Below, piece after piece: positions 23,354 through 31,548 of a DNA stretch of 64,000 nt. This stretch comes from Candidatus Ornithomonoglobus merdipullorum (GTDB lineage: Bacteria; Bacillota; Clostridia; UBA1381). Location: the NCBI GenBank assembly GCA_018714695.1, contig DVNB01000087.1, positions 52,496 to 116,495 of the forward strand, in the 5' to 3' direction. A program made the translations under genes and the position numbers. The number at the start of each line of letters is the position of its first letter. Position 1 is the stretch's first letter. The notes under the pieces are model-generated. The model was not told where the DNA came from, did no database searches, and saw nothing but the letters and a program-made list of their open reading frames with translations.

Positions 23354-25636
23354 ATGAAAAAGAGAATATCATTTATAAAGGCGATAGCCGCAGCCGTGGC
23401 TGCCGCAACGGCGATGACATCGTGCGCGGTATTCGCTGAGGCGCCGGCGGCGGAAGACAGCAAGGTATATGAGAACGAGATCGATTTTGCGGCGGATAAC
23501 GGGATAATGACGGGGGATGACACCGGTGATCTGAGGCTCGAAAGCGAGATCACGCGCGCGGAGTTCGTAAAAATGCTGCTTGAGGCGGCTAAGGGGGACG
23601 CGCTTGACGCGGCTGCCGGGGAAGCGGGGAGTTTCAGCGACACGGATGGTCATTGGGCTTCGGAATATATAGAAAAGGCGACCGCATGCGGATTCATAAA
23701 CGGATTTGAGGACGGGACCTTTCGTCCCGATGAAAAGGTAACGTTTGCTCAGGCGGTGAAGATGATCCTTGCGGCGTGCGGTATAGACACGTACGCGGCA
23801 GATTATCCGTTCGGATACATAGGCTCGGCGATGGACTGCGGCATACTGGATGGAGTGAGCGCGGAGCCGGAGCGAAATATAACAAGACACGATGCGGTAA
23901 GGCTGATGTACAACGCATATAATGCTGTCCGGGACGGGGAGCTGCTGCTGCCGTACACCGATGAAAGGTATACGAATACCGAAAACGGCTACACCATCGA
24001 CACCGGATATGGATTGTTCGAGGTGAGCGAGAGCTATGTCACCGAGGACGACGCGGCAGCCGATGGATCGTCCGGGGGCACCGGCAGCATAGCACCGCCG
24101 ATGGGCAGCGGGAGCACGGCTGGCGGCGGCAGCGCGTCAGGAAACGTTTCGAGCGGCTCTGTATCCGGAGGAGCCGGGGGAGGAGTATCCGGAAGCATAA
24201 TAGGACCGGATGCGTCAAGCTCAGGGACGTACATATACGGCAATCCGTATCTCTCTGCGGAGGAATATGAGAGCTACGAGCCGAACGGCTTCAAGAGGAC
24301 AACGCTTTCACCGCTGTCAACCTTCTCGATCGATACAGACACAGCGTCGTATTCCAATATGAGAAGATTCATATTAAACGGTTCTATGCCGGCGGCAAAT
24401 TCCATAAGGACCGAGGAGCTGATAAACTATTTCAGCTACGATGCGCCGATTCCAGCCGAGGGAGAGCAGTTCGCGGCAGAGGCGGAGATAACGGATTGCC
24501 CGTGGAGCGATAACAAGCTTGCCAGGATAACGGTCACCGGCGGCACGGCTGAGAGCGATAAGCCATCGAACCTAGTGTTCCTGATAGATGTTTCCGGATC
24601 TATGGCGAGCTATAACAAGCTGCCGATGCTCAAAAAGGCGATGCTGATCCTTCTTGACGAGCTCGGAGACGAGGATACCGTTTCGATAATCACTTATTCG
24701 GGAAGTGCCGGGGTGGTGCTTGAACCCACGCCGTGCAGTGAGCGCGAGGTGATAGCTGACGCGATAGGATCGCTCACACCGGGCGGCGGAACCTACGGCG
24801 CGGCGGGGCTGCAGCTTGCATATGAGACGATAGAGGAGCACAAGATCGACGGGAACAACAGGATAATCCTCTGCTCCGACGGAGATTTCAACATAGGACC
24901 GTCCTCAACGGACGAGCTGAAAACACTTATAGAAACTAAGCGTCAGGCAGGTATATATCTTACCACCGTTGGCTTCGGTATGGGAAATTATAAGGATAAC
25001 CGAATGGAGCTTATGGCTGATTACGGAAACGGTAGCTATTATTACATAGACAATATGCGTGAGGCAAAGCGCGTGTTCGCCGACGAGATAGACAAGACGC
25101 TCTATACGGTCGCGGAGGACGTAAAGCTGCAGGTGGAGTTCAATCCGATGGTAGTGAGCGAGTACAGGCTCGTCGGTTACGAGAACCGGCAGCTTGCGGC
25201 GGAGGATTTCGCTGACGATACGGTAGACGCCGGAGAGCTCGGCTCGGGCGCTGTTGTCACAGCTGTATACGAGCTTGTAATGAGCGGAGGAGCGCCTGCG
25301 GAGGGCGGAAGCTCAGAATACCGTTATCAGACGGCTCAGTACAATAACAGCAGTGAGGCGTTCGATATAAAGATACGCTACAAGGAGCCGGGCGGCAGTG
25401 AGAGTATTTTAAAGGAATTCCCGATACTCAACGAGGAAACGGCACCGGATGCGGACACAAATCTTGCTATGGCTGCGGCTATGCTCGGTCTCAAGCTCAA
25501 TGGTGTGATAGATGTAGGATACGATACGATCGCCGAAATGGCGGAAGCGTCTATGGATACCAACGATGCCGCGAAAGCGGCGGAGCGCTGTGAGTTCGTG
25601 CAGCTTATTGATATAATGAAATATATAGACAGGTAA
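23354..25636 (+). CDS. SLH-anchored von Willebrand A protein (YfbK-like)
   Basis: A 760-aa exported wall protein. Signal peptide 1-30 (cleavage near VFA-EA). Three SLH repeats at about 35-75, 95-150 and 150-200, the second clearest (FSDTDGHWASEYIEKA; GFEDGTFRPDEKVT), would bind secondary cell-wall polymer. A Gly/Ser-rich linker follows (about 235-295). The rest matches the YfbK family: STFSIDTDTASYSNMRRFI, then a VWA domain with the MIDAS residues Asp412, Ser414 and Ser416 in DVSGSM, and a C-terminal DUF3520-like domain. Last gene of the ECF operon (69 nt after the anti-sigma gene), closed by a strong terminator. Likely the envelope effector or target of the sigma system; function unknown. 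Confidence 0.87.
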   Translation: MKKRISFIKAIAAAVAAATAMTSCAVFAEAPAAEDSKVYENEIDFAADNGIMTGDDTGDLRLESEITRAEFVKMLLEAAKGDALDAAAGEAGSFSDTDGHWASEYIEKATACGFINGFEDGTFRPDEKVTFAQAVKMILAACGIDTYAADYPFGYIGSAMDCGILDGVSAEPERNITRHDAVRLMYNAYNAVRDGELLLPYTDERYTNTENGYTIDTGYGLFEVSESYVTEDDAAADGSSGGTGSIAPPMGSGSTAGGGSASGNVSSGSVSGGAGGGVSGSIIGPDASSSGTYIYGNPYLSAEEYESYEPNGFKRTTLSPLSTFSIDTDTASYSNMRRFILNGSMPAANSIRTEELINYFSYDAPIPAEGEQFAAEAEITDCPWSDNKLARITVTGGTAESDKPSNLVFLIDVSGSMASYNKLPMLKKAMLILLDELGDEDTVSIITYSGSAGVVLEPTPCSEREVIADAIGSLTPGGGTYGAAGLQLAYETIEEHKIDGNNRIILCSDGDFNIGPSSTDELKTLIETKRQAGIYLTTVGFGMGNYKDNRMELMADYGNGSYYYIDNMREAKRVFADEIDKTLYTVAEDVKLQVEFNPMVVSEYRLVGYENRQLAAEDFADDTVDAGELGSGAVVTAVYELVMSGGAPAEGGSSEYRYQTAQYNNSSEAFDIKIRYKEPGGSESILKEFPILNEETAPDADTNLAMAAAMLGLKLNGVIDVGYDTIAEMAEASMDTNDAAKAAERCEFVQLIDIMKYIDR

Positions 25637-25639
25637 AGG

Positions 25640-25696
25640 AAAAAGACGGAGAGCAACGAGGGATCATCAGATCCCGCCGCGGCTCTCCGTCTTTTT
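25640..25696 (+). terminator. Terminator of the ECF operon
   Basis: AAAAAGACGGAGAGC and GCTCTCCGTCTTTTT as the outer stem, with an inner GGATC/GATCC hairpin. Confidence 0.85.
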
Positions 25697-25822
25697 GTAT
25701 CAGCGAAGGCGTTTTGCGCATTTTTCGCTCTGAATATGAGAAGACCATGCCGGGCCGCAATTTTACCCGATTTTGCTGTCTACATTTTATACAAATTTGG
25801 TTAGGTTTATGATGCGTTGTGC

Positions 25823-25851
25823 TTGACGTGATGTTGTCAAAGTGATATAAT
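25823..25851 (+). promoter_or_regulatory. Promoter of the flavodiiron gene
   Basis: TTGACG at 25823-25828 and TATAAT at 25846-25851, 17-nt spacing. No PerR or Rex palindrome recognised nearby. Confidence 0.8.
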
Positions 25852-25928
25852 ATCAGTGATATGATCTGCGCATAATAAAAGTGAGGCTTTGCGCGGGCAG
25901 AGAAAACAGCATGAAAGGATAATGACTT

Positions 25929-27092
25929 ATGAAAAACACATTTGTCACGGACAGCGTTAAATATATCGGTGTCGATGATGCGGATATAGATCTTTTTGAG
26001 AGCCAGTACAAGGTCCCGAACGGGGTCTCGTATAATTCGTATGTGATAATGGATGAAAAGATAGCCGTTATGGATACCGCGGACAAGAGAAGGGGCAGGG
26101 AATGGGCTGAAAAGCTCGAGGCAGCGCTTGAGGGTCGTACACCGGATTATCTTGTTGTATCGCACATGGAGCCTGATCATGCGGCGAATATTGCAAATGT
26201 TGCGGCAAAATATCCGTCGATGAAGATAGTCGGCAATGTAAAGACCTTTACTATGATCGGTCAGTTTTTTGACATAGATATAGAGGACAGAAAGGTAGTT
26301 GTAAAGGAGGGCGACACACTTGAGCTCGGCTCGCATACGCTCAAGTTCGTTATGGCGCCTATGGTGCATTGGCCTGAGGTCATGATGAGCTATGAGACAT
26401 CGGAAAAGATCCTTTTTGCGGCGGACGGCTTCGGCAAGTTCGGAACTATCGCGTGTGACGAGGACTGGGACGACGAGGCGAGAAGATATTATTTTAATAT
26501 CGTCGGCAAGTACGGCGTTCAGGTGCAGAATGTGCTCAAAAAGCTTGACGGCGTTCCTGTGAGCGTGATATGTCCGCTCCACGGTCCGGTACTTAATGAG
26601 AATTTGAGCCATTATCTCGGACTTTATGATACTTGGTCAAGCTACAAGCCGGAGACAGAGGGTGTGTTTATAGCCTATGCATCTATTCATGGAAATACAA
26701 AGATCGCGGCAGAGAAGCTTGCGGAGATTTTCAAGGCGAAGGGTGTAGAGGCTCTTGAGATCGCGGATGTTTCACGCACAGATATATCGGAGTGTGTTTC
26801 GAAGGCATTCCGTTACAGCAGGATAGTGCTCGCGGCGGCATCGTACGATGCGGGAGTTTTCGCACCGATGCATGACTTTTTGAGCCACCTTATAAGTAAG
26901 GGTTATAAGAACAGAAAGGTCGCGCTTGTAGAGAACGGTTCGTGGGGGCCGACGGCGGCAAAGACCATGAGGGCTATGCTTGAACAGATGAAGGATATAG
27001 CCATATGTGAGAATACGGTGACCATACGCTCGGCAATGAAGGCGGCGGATGAGGAGAAGCTTGAAGCGCTTGCGGACGAGCTTCTGAAATGA
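25929..27092 (+). CDS. fprA: Flavodiiron protein (FprA, A-type flavoprotein)
   Basis: A 387-aa cytosolic enzyme that reduces O2 to water (or NO to N2O) and protects anaerobes. The N-terminal beta-lactamase-like domain carries the diiron ligands His79, Glu81, Asp83 and His84 in HMEPDHA, His147, Asp166 in FAADGFG and His218 in PLHGP. The C-terminal flavodoxin domain (about 250-385) starts GVFIAYASIHGNT, the FMN phosphate loop. All ligands are intact. Start follows AAAGG with 10 nt. It ends at a terminator, so it is a single-gene unit. Rubredoxin is the usual electron donor; none is encoded here. Confidence 0.95.
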   Translation: MKNTFVTDSVKYIGVDDADIDLFESQYKVPNGVSYNSYVIMDEKIAVMDTADKRRGREWAEKLEAALEGRTPDYLVVSHMEPDHAANIANVAAKYPSMKIVGNVKTFTMIGQFFDIDIEDRKVVVKEGDTLELGSHTLKFVMAPMVHWPEVMMSYETSEKILFAADGFGKFGTIACDEDWDDEARRYYFNIVGKYGVQVQNVLKKLDGVPVSVICPLHGPVLNENLSHYLGLYDTWSSYKPETEGVFIAYASIHGNTKIAAEKLAEIFKAKGVEALEIADVSRTDISECVSKAFRYSRIVLAAASYDAGVFAPMHDFLSHLISKGYKNRKVALVENGSWGPTAAKTMRAMLEQMKDIAICENTVTIRSAMKAADEEKLEALADELLK

Positions 27093-27103
27093 CGTAAATA
27101 ATC

Positions 27104-27147
27104 TGCGGAGCCGTTCGTTTATCGGAAATGACGGCTCCGCTTTTTTG
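27104..27147 (+). terminator. Terminator after fprA
   Basis: GCGGAGCCGT and ACGGCTCCGC around a loop, followed by TTTTTT. Confidence 0.85.
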
Positions 27148-27161
27148 ATGAGGGGATTTTT

Positions 27162-27908
27162 ATGGCGGAACAGGTTCGCTTTATTAAAAAGACATACTCG
27201 CGCGCGCGGCGAAAGGTGTATCCGGCGCACGAGCAGTTTAGGATATGTATGGCGCTTGCATTCATAGGCGGTTTTCTGGAGGCTTATACATATCTTCTTA
27301 AAGGAAATATTTTTGCAAACGCGCAGACCGGAAACTTTGCTCTGATGGCTATAACTTTTGCATATTACAGAGAGCCCTTGAGAGCGCTTTATTATCTTAT
27401 ACCGATGAGCGCGTACGTGCTGGGCATATTTCTGACTGTGCGTATGCCGGCTAGGTTTACGGGCAGAATAAGCTGGTATACTTTGTTTATTATAATACAG
27501 TTTTCCGTGTTCGTTATAGTGGGATTTCTTCCTGAGAGTGTGCCGAATGCTGTAACAACGGTTTCAGTGTCGTTTCTCTGCGCGATGCAGTACAACACCT
27601 TTAAGGCATGCCGCGGCGTGACCATGTCAACGGTGTTCTGCACGAATAATCTGAGGCAGTTTGCAATAGCGGCGGTACAGAACCTCGGAGAGGATAAAAA
27701 CGCGCTTGTGCGCAGGGGAGTGCTGTATCTTGCAAATATATTGTTTTTCGTTGCGGGAGCGGCGTCGTGCTCGGCTCTGATAAGGGCGCTGGACGGCTCG
27801 GGGCTGGGTGCCCAGCATTCGATCTGGCTGTGCTGCGCGATACTTGTGCCTGTGGGACTTAGGATGCATTTTTACAACGAAAAAAGTGAAACGGAGGACA
27901 GCCTATGA
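27162..27908 (+). CDS. YoaK/DUF1275 family membrane protein
   Basis: A 248-aa membrane protein of the DUF1275 (YoaK) family; function not established. About six helices follow a basic N-terminus (RFIKKTYSRARRKVY). The family segment FIGGFLEAYTYLLKGNIFANAQTGN is present (first helix and conserved AxTGN), and TFKACRGVTMSTVFCTNNLR lies mid-protein. The stop overlaps the start of nrdG by 4 nt, so the two are co-translated, an odd pairing. Start ATG at 27162 has GAGGGGA upstream. Confidence 0.9.
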   Translation: MAEQVRFIKKTYSRARRKVYPAHEQFRICMALAFIGGFLEAYTYLLKGNIFANAQTGNFALMAITFAYYREPLRALYYLIPMSAYVLGIFLTVRMPARFTGRISWYTLFIIIQFSVFVIVGFLPESVPNAVTTVSVSFLCAMQYNTFKACRGVTMSTVFCTNNLRQFAIAAVQNLGEDKNALVRRGVLYLANILFFVAGAASCSALIRALDGSGLGAQHSIWLCCAILVPVGLRMHFYNEKSETEDSL

Positions 27909-28588
27909 TAATAGGAGGTATGCAGAAGCTGACGCTTCTCGACTATCCGGGCGAGATGGCATGCATATTGTTCACGGCGGGATGTGATTTCAGATGCCCG
28001 TATTGTCACAATTCGGGGCTTCTGATAAACGCAGATGCGGTCCCGGAGGATGAGGTATTTTCATATCTTGAAAAAAGGCGGGAGCTGCTTGACGGTGTTG
28101 TGATAACGGGAGGGGAGCCGCTGATGCATGAGGATATATTTGATCTCGCAGAAAAAATACGGGCGCTTGGCTATAAGATCAAGCTTGATACGAACGGCAG
28201 TTATCCCGGCAGGCTTTTGGAGATGATAGAGAGCGGACTTGCGGACTATGTCGCGATGGATGTGAAACATCTGCCGGAAAAATACGAAAGAGCCGCCGGT
28301 GTCAAGGTCGATACGGATGCAATAAAAAAGAGCATAGAGATATTAAAGGACGTAGATATCAAGCGGGAGTTCCGTACTACCGTGGTAAAGGGTATACATG
28401 AGCTTGACGACATAGTCGGGATCGCAAAAATGCTTTCTACGGATGTGCCGTATTACCTTCAGAGCTACAGGAAGTCGGAGGGAGTGCTGTCGCCTGAAGG
28501 ACTTGAGGCGTACTCCGAAGCGGAACTGCGCGGGACTGCGGACGCATCGCGTGTATATTGTTCGAATACAAGCGTAAGGGGAGTGTAG
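27905..28588 (+). CDS. nrdG: Anaerobic ribonucleotide reductase activating protein (radical SAM)
   Basis: A 227-aa radical-SAM enzyme that installs the glycyl radical in NrdD. The cluster motif is Cys27-Cys31-Cys34 in GCDFRCPYC; the SAM-binding GGE is in VVITGGEPLM. Longer than the E. coli form and of the type found in Clostridia and archaea. It opens MIIGGMQKLTLLDYPGEMAC, the usual start of this subgroup (which also includes pyruvate-formate-lyase-like activases of unknown target). Overlaps the DUF1275 gene by 4 nt. nrdD lies 570 nt downstream, separated by a repeat element and a small RNA candidate, so the two are not simply co-transcribed. Confidence 0.9.
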   Translation: MIIGGMQKLTLLDYPGEMACILFTAGCDFRCPYCHNSGLLINADAVPEDEVFSYLEKRRELLDGVVITGGEPLMHEDIFDLAEKIRALGYKIKLDTNGSYPGRLLEMIESGLADYVAMDVKHLPEKYERAAGVKVDTDAIKKSIEILKDVDIKREFRTTVVKGIHELDDIVGIAKMLSTDVPYYLQSYRKSEGVLSPEGLEAYSEAELRGTADASRVYCSNTSVRGV

Positions 28589-28659
28589 GACGCGGTTTTT
28601 GAATGAGTGAACAAAGTGTGAATGAAGTGCCAACTATCAGCTGTATCGCCAAATTATGT

Positions 28660-28786
28660 AAGCCTCCCTTGAAAGGGGAGGGGAACCGCCGAATGGCGGT
28701 GGAGGGGTTCCGCGGTATGAACTGTAGTTAAAAAGACAGAACCCCTCAGTCAGCTTCGCTGCCAGCTCCCCTTTCAGGGGAGCCTT
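28660..28786 (+). repeat. Dispersed inverted-repeat element, copy 1
   Basis: A 127-nt element whose ends are inverted repeats (left AAGCCTCCCTTGAAAGGGGA; right ends GGGGAGCCTT). Inside are small hairpins (ACCGCC/GGCGGT) and an inner GAGGGGTTC/GAACCCCTC pair, so the whole can fold into a cruciform. Nearly identical to copy 2 at 37178; copy 3 at 60071 is half. It carries no gene. A wider imperfect inverted repeat (TTTTGAATGAGTG type) flanks this copy at about 28592-28609 and 28821-28838. Confidence 0.9.
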
Positions 28787-28858
28787 GCCGTGCATTGACG
28801 CTTCGTGTTCATAAAAAAATCACTCATTCAAAAGCCGTGATATTTGAGAAAAAAGCGC

Positions 28859-28887
28859 TTGACAGCAGCAGATAATTGTGTTACAAT
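28859..28887 (+). promoter_or_regulatory. Promoter of the small RNA candidate
   Basis: TTGACA at 28859-28864 and TACAAT at 28882-28887, 17-nt spacing, just after the repeat element. Confidence 0.8.
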
Positions 28888-28893
28888 AAAAAT

Positions 28894-28981
28894 AGAAAAG
28901 GGTTGAGCGTCAAAAGGTCAGCCGATAGTAAGTTAATATATAACCGTTCCAGTGGCTGATTTTTTGGAACGGTTATTTTTT
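28894..28981 (+). ncRNA. Candidate small RNA or attenuator upstream of nrdD
   Basis: About 88 nt from a strong promoter to a strong terminator (AACCGTTCC 28942-28950, GGAACGGTT 28966-28974, then TATTTTTT). It has no reading frame of note. TCAGCC (28918-28923) can pair with GGCTGA (28954-28959) in the terminator loop, and GGTT (28901-28904) with AACC (28942-28945), giving a possible pseudoknot or an alternative to the terminator. nrdD has its own promoter further on, so this looks like a separate short transcript. No known RNA family recognised. Confidence 0.55.
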
Positions 28982-28991
28982 ACTGTTGAAA

Positions 28992-29045
28992 ACCATGTAT
29001 ATTGTGTCTGTTGGCGTTGACAAACTGCATATGTTGTGCTATAAT
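28992..29045 (+). promoter_or_regulatory. nrdD promoter with tandem NrdR boxes
   Basis: Promoter TTGACA (29017-29022) and TATAAT (29040-29045), 17-nt spacing. NrdR-box-like sites lie at 28992-29007 (ACCATGTATATTGTGT; 13 of 16 match ACACWATATMTTGTGT) and 29024-29039 (ACTGCATATGTTGTGC; 11 of 16), 32 nt apart start to start, the three-helical-turn spacing known for NrdR. The second box fills the -35/-10 spacer, as expected for repression. Confidence 0.82.
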
Positions 29046-29157
29046 ATAATGCGTAACGAAAATTGCAGATCGTCCGGCGAAGGCAGGGCAGGATATGCGG
29101 CGGATAATCCCGAGCAGGCGGTCATTTTTATATTAGCGTGTGAAAGGAAGCATAGAA

Positions 29158-31548
29158 ATGTACAGTGTAATCAAAAGAGACGGAAAGATAGTTGAGTTCT
29201 GTCTTGACAAGATCTCGGCTGCTATAACCAAGGCGTTCGAGGCGCAGGAAAAGCAGTATGATCCATCGGTCATAGATTTTATGGCGTTAAAGGTGACGGC
29301 TGATTTCGAGCCGAAGATCAAGGACGAGCTCATATCGGTCGAGGATATACAGGACAGTGTTGAGGCGGTGCTCATAAAGGCGGGATATGCCGATATCGCA
29401 AAGGCGTACATCCTGTACCGCCGTCAGCGCGAGAAGCTGCGCAGTGTGGAGACTACGATGCTTGACTACAAGAAGGTCGTTGACAACTATCTTAGGGTGA
29501 ACGACTGGCGTGTGAAGGAAAATTCGACGGTGACATATTCGGTGGGGGGATTGATCCTTTCAAATTCGGGCGCGATAACGGCGAATTACTGGCTTTCGGA
29601 GATCTACGATGACGAGATCACCAATGCGCACAGGAATGCGGAGATCCATATCCACGATCTTTCGATGCTGACCGGTTACTGCGCCGGATGGTCATTAAAG
29701 CAGCTCATACAGGAGGGACTTGGCGGGATACCGGGGAAGATAACCTCAGCTCCCGCAAAGCATCTCAGTACCCTTTGCAACCAGATGGTGAATTTCCTCG
29801 GGATAATGCAGAACGAGTGGGCGGGCGCACAGGCGTTCTCGTCGTTTGACACGTATCTTGCTCCGTTTGTTAAGGAGGATGATCTGACATACGATCAGGT
29901 CAAGAAGTGCATCGAGTCGTTTGTTTACGGTGTTAATACCCCGTCAAGATGGGGAACGCAGGCTCCGTTTTCGAATATCACCCTCGACTGGACGGTACCG
30001 GATGATCTTGCGGAGCTTCACGCGATAGTAGGCGGCAAGGAGATGCCCTACAAGTACAAGGACTGCAAAAAAGAGATGGACATGATAAACAAGGCGTTTA
30101 TCGAGGTCATGATAGAGGGCGATGCGAACGGCCGAGGATTCCAGTACCCGATCCCGACGTATTCGATAACGAAGGATTTCGACTGGTCGGATACGGAGAA
30201 CAACAAGCTTTTATTTGAAATGACAGCAAAATACGGAACGCCGTATTTCTCGAACTATATAAACAGCGATATGCAGCCAAGCGACGTAAGAAGCATGTGC
30301 TGCCGTCTGAGGCTCGACCTCAGGGAGCTTCGGAAAAAGACGGGAGGATTCTTTGGAAGCGGCGAGAGCACTGGATCTGTGGGCGTTGTAACGATAAATA
30401 TGCCGAGGATCGCGTATCTCGCCAAGGATGAGGCGGATTTCTACAGGAGACTCGACAGGCTAATGGAGATCGCTGCGCGTTCGCTTAAGATAAAAAGGAC
30501 AGTAATAACCAAGCTGCTTGACGAGGGGCTCTATCCCTATACAAAGCGTTATCTGGGAACATTCAACAATCATTTCTCGACGATCGGGCTTGTAGGAATG
30601 AACGAGGCGGGACTTAACGCGAAATGGATACGAAAGGACATGACGCATGAGGAAACACAGAGATTTTCCCGTGAGGTATTGAAGCATATGCGCGAGCGTC
30701 TTTCGGATTTCCAGGAGGAGTACGGCGATCTCTATAATCTTGAGGCTACTCCCGCTGAATCGACCGCTTACCGTCTTGCAAAGCATGACGTTGAGCAGTT
30801 CCCGGATATAATAACGGCGGCGGAGGGCGACGGAACACCGTATTATACAAACAGCTCGCATCTGCCTGTAGGATATACGGATGATATCTTTACGGCGCTT
30901 GACGTACAGGACGAGCTGCAGACCCTTTATACATCGGGGACCGTGTTCCACGCGTTTCTGGGCGAGCGTCTGCCGGACTGGCATTCTGCTTCAAAGCTTG
31001 TGAGGAAGATAGCCGAGAATTACGAGCTGCCGTATTATACGCTTTCGCCTACGTATTCTGTATGTAAAAATCACGGATATATAAGCGGCGAGCAGTATAC
31101 CTGTCCTATATGTCATGCCGATACGGAGGTGTACAGCAGGATAACCGGCTATTACCGTCCTGTGCGCAACTGGAACGACGGAAAGGTGCAGGAGTTCAAG
31201 CAGAGAAAGACGTATAGGATCACCGCTGCGCCTATAACGGAAAAGACGGCAAAAAAGAAAGAGGTACACGAGAGTTCACGTAACGCGGCAAGTGATGCAT
31301 CGGAGCTCGTACTCATCACAACGGCGGTCTGTCCGAAGTGTAAGGCTGCAAAGAAGATGCTTGACGCCGCGGGGATAAAATACAGGACCGTGCTTGCCGA
31401 GGAGGAGCCGGAGCTTGCGAAGAAATACCGCATAATGCAGGCGCCTGCGCTGATCATAAAGGACTGCGGCGGCGATAAGGTGCTTTCGGGGCTTTCCGAG
31501 ATACAGCTGTTCTGCGAGAAGACCGAGGAGAGCGTTATAAGCGCATAA
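29158..31548 (+). CDS. nrdD: Anaerobic ribonucleoside-triphosphate reductase with C-terminal thioredoxin-like domain
   Basis: A 796-aa class III reductase making dNTPs without oxygen. N-terminal ATP-cone allosteric domain at about 1-95 (SVIKRDGKIVEF). The barrel follows, with MCCRLRLDLREL carrying active-site cysteines. Near the C-terminus, paired cysteines (CKNH... CPICH) bind zinc and the glycyl-radical loop is RITGYYRPVRNWNDG. Residues about 717-796 form an added glutaredoxin/thioredoxin-like domain with the CPKC redox motif in LVLITTAVCPKCKAAKKM and a cis-Pro at QAPALII. The start at 29158 has GAAAGGAAG upstream. Controlled by NrdR boxes. The added domain suggests a built-in reductant rather than formate. 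Confidence 0.95.
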   Translation: MYSVIKRDGKIVEFCLDKISAAITKAFEAQEKQYDPSVIDFMALKVTADFEPKIKDELISVEDIQDSVEAVLIKAGYADIAKAYILYRRQREKLRSVETTMLDYKKVVDNYLRVNDWRVKENSTVTYSVGGLILSNSGAITANYWLSEIYDDEITNAHRNAEIHIHDLSMLTGYCAGWSLKQLIQEGLGGIPGKITSAPAKHLSTLCNQMVNFLGIMQNEWAGAQAFSSFDTYLAPFVKEDDLTYDQVKKCIESFVYGVNTPSRWGTQAPFSNITLDWTVPDDLAELHAIVGGKEMPYKYKDCKKEMDMINKAFIEVMIEGDANGRGFQYPIPTYSITKDFDWSDTENNKLLFEMTAKYGTPYFSNYINSDMQPSDVRSMCCRLRLDLRELRKKTGGFFGSGESTGSVGVVTINMPRIAYLAKDEADFYRRLDRLMEIAARSLKIKRTVITKLLDEGLYPYTKRYLGTFNNHFSTIGLVGMNEAGLNAKWIRKDMTHEETQRFSREVLKHMRERLSDFQEEYGDLYNLEATPAESTAYRLAKHDVEQFPDIITAAEGDGTPYYTNSSHLPVGYTDDIFTALDVQDELQTLYTSGTVFHAFLGERLPDWHSASKLVRKIAENYELPYYTLSPTYSVCKNHGYISGEQYTCPICHADTEVYSRITGYYRPVRNWNDGKVQEFKQRKTYRITAAPITEKTAKKKEVHESSRNAASDASELVLITTAVCPKCKAAKKMLDAAGIKYRTVLAEEEPELAKKYRIMQAPALIIKDCGGDKVLSGLSEIQLFCEKTEESVISA

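Noticed and set aside
25605-26612. Leftward 335-codon frame opposite the flavodiiron gene
   Set aside because: Shadow of a strongly supported gene; it runs through the terminator at 25640 and has no family likeness.
28894-28981. Known riboswitch class (fluoride, preQ1, guanidine, ZTP) before nrdD
   Set aside because: None of the recognisable core motifs of these classes is present in order; left as an unclassified RNA.
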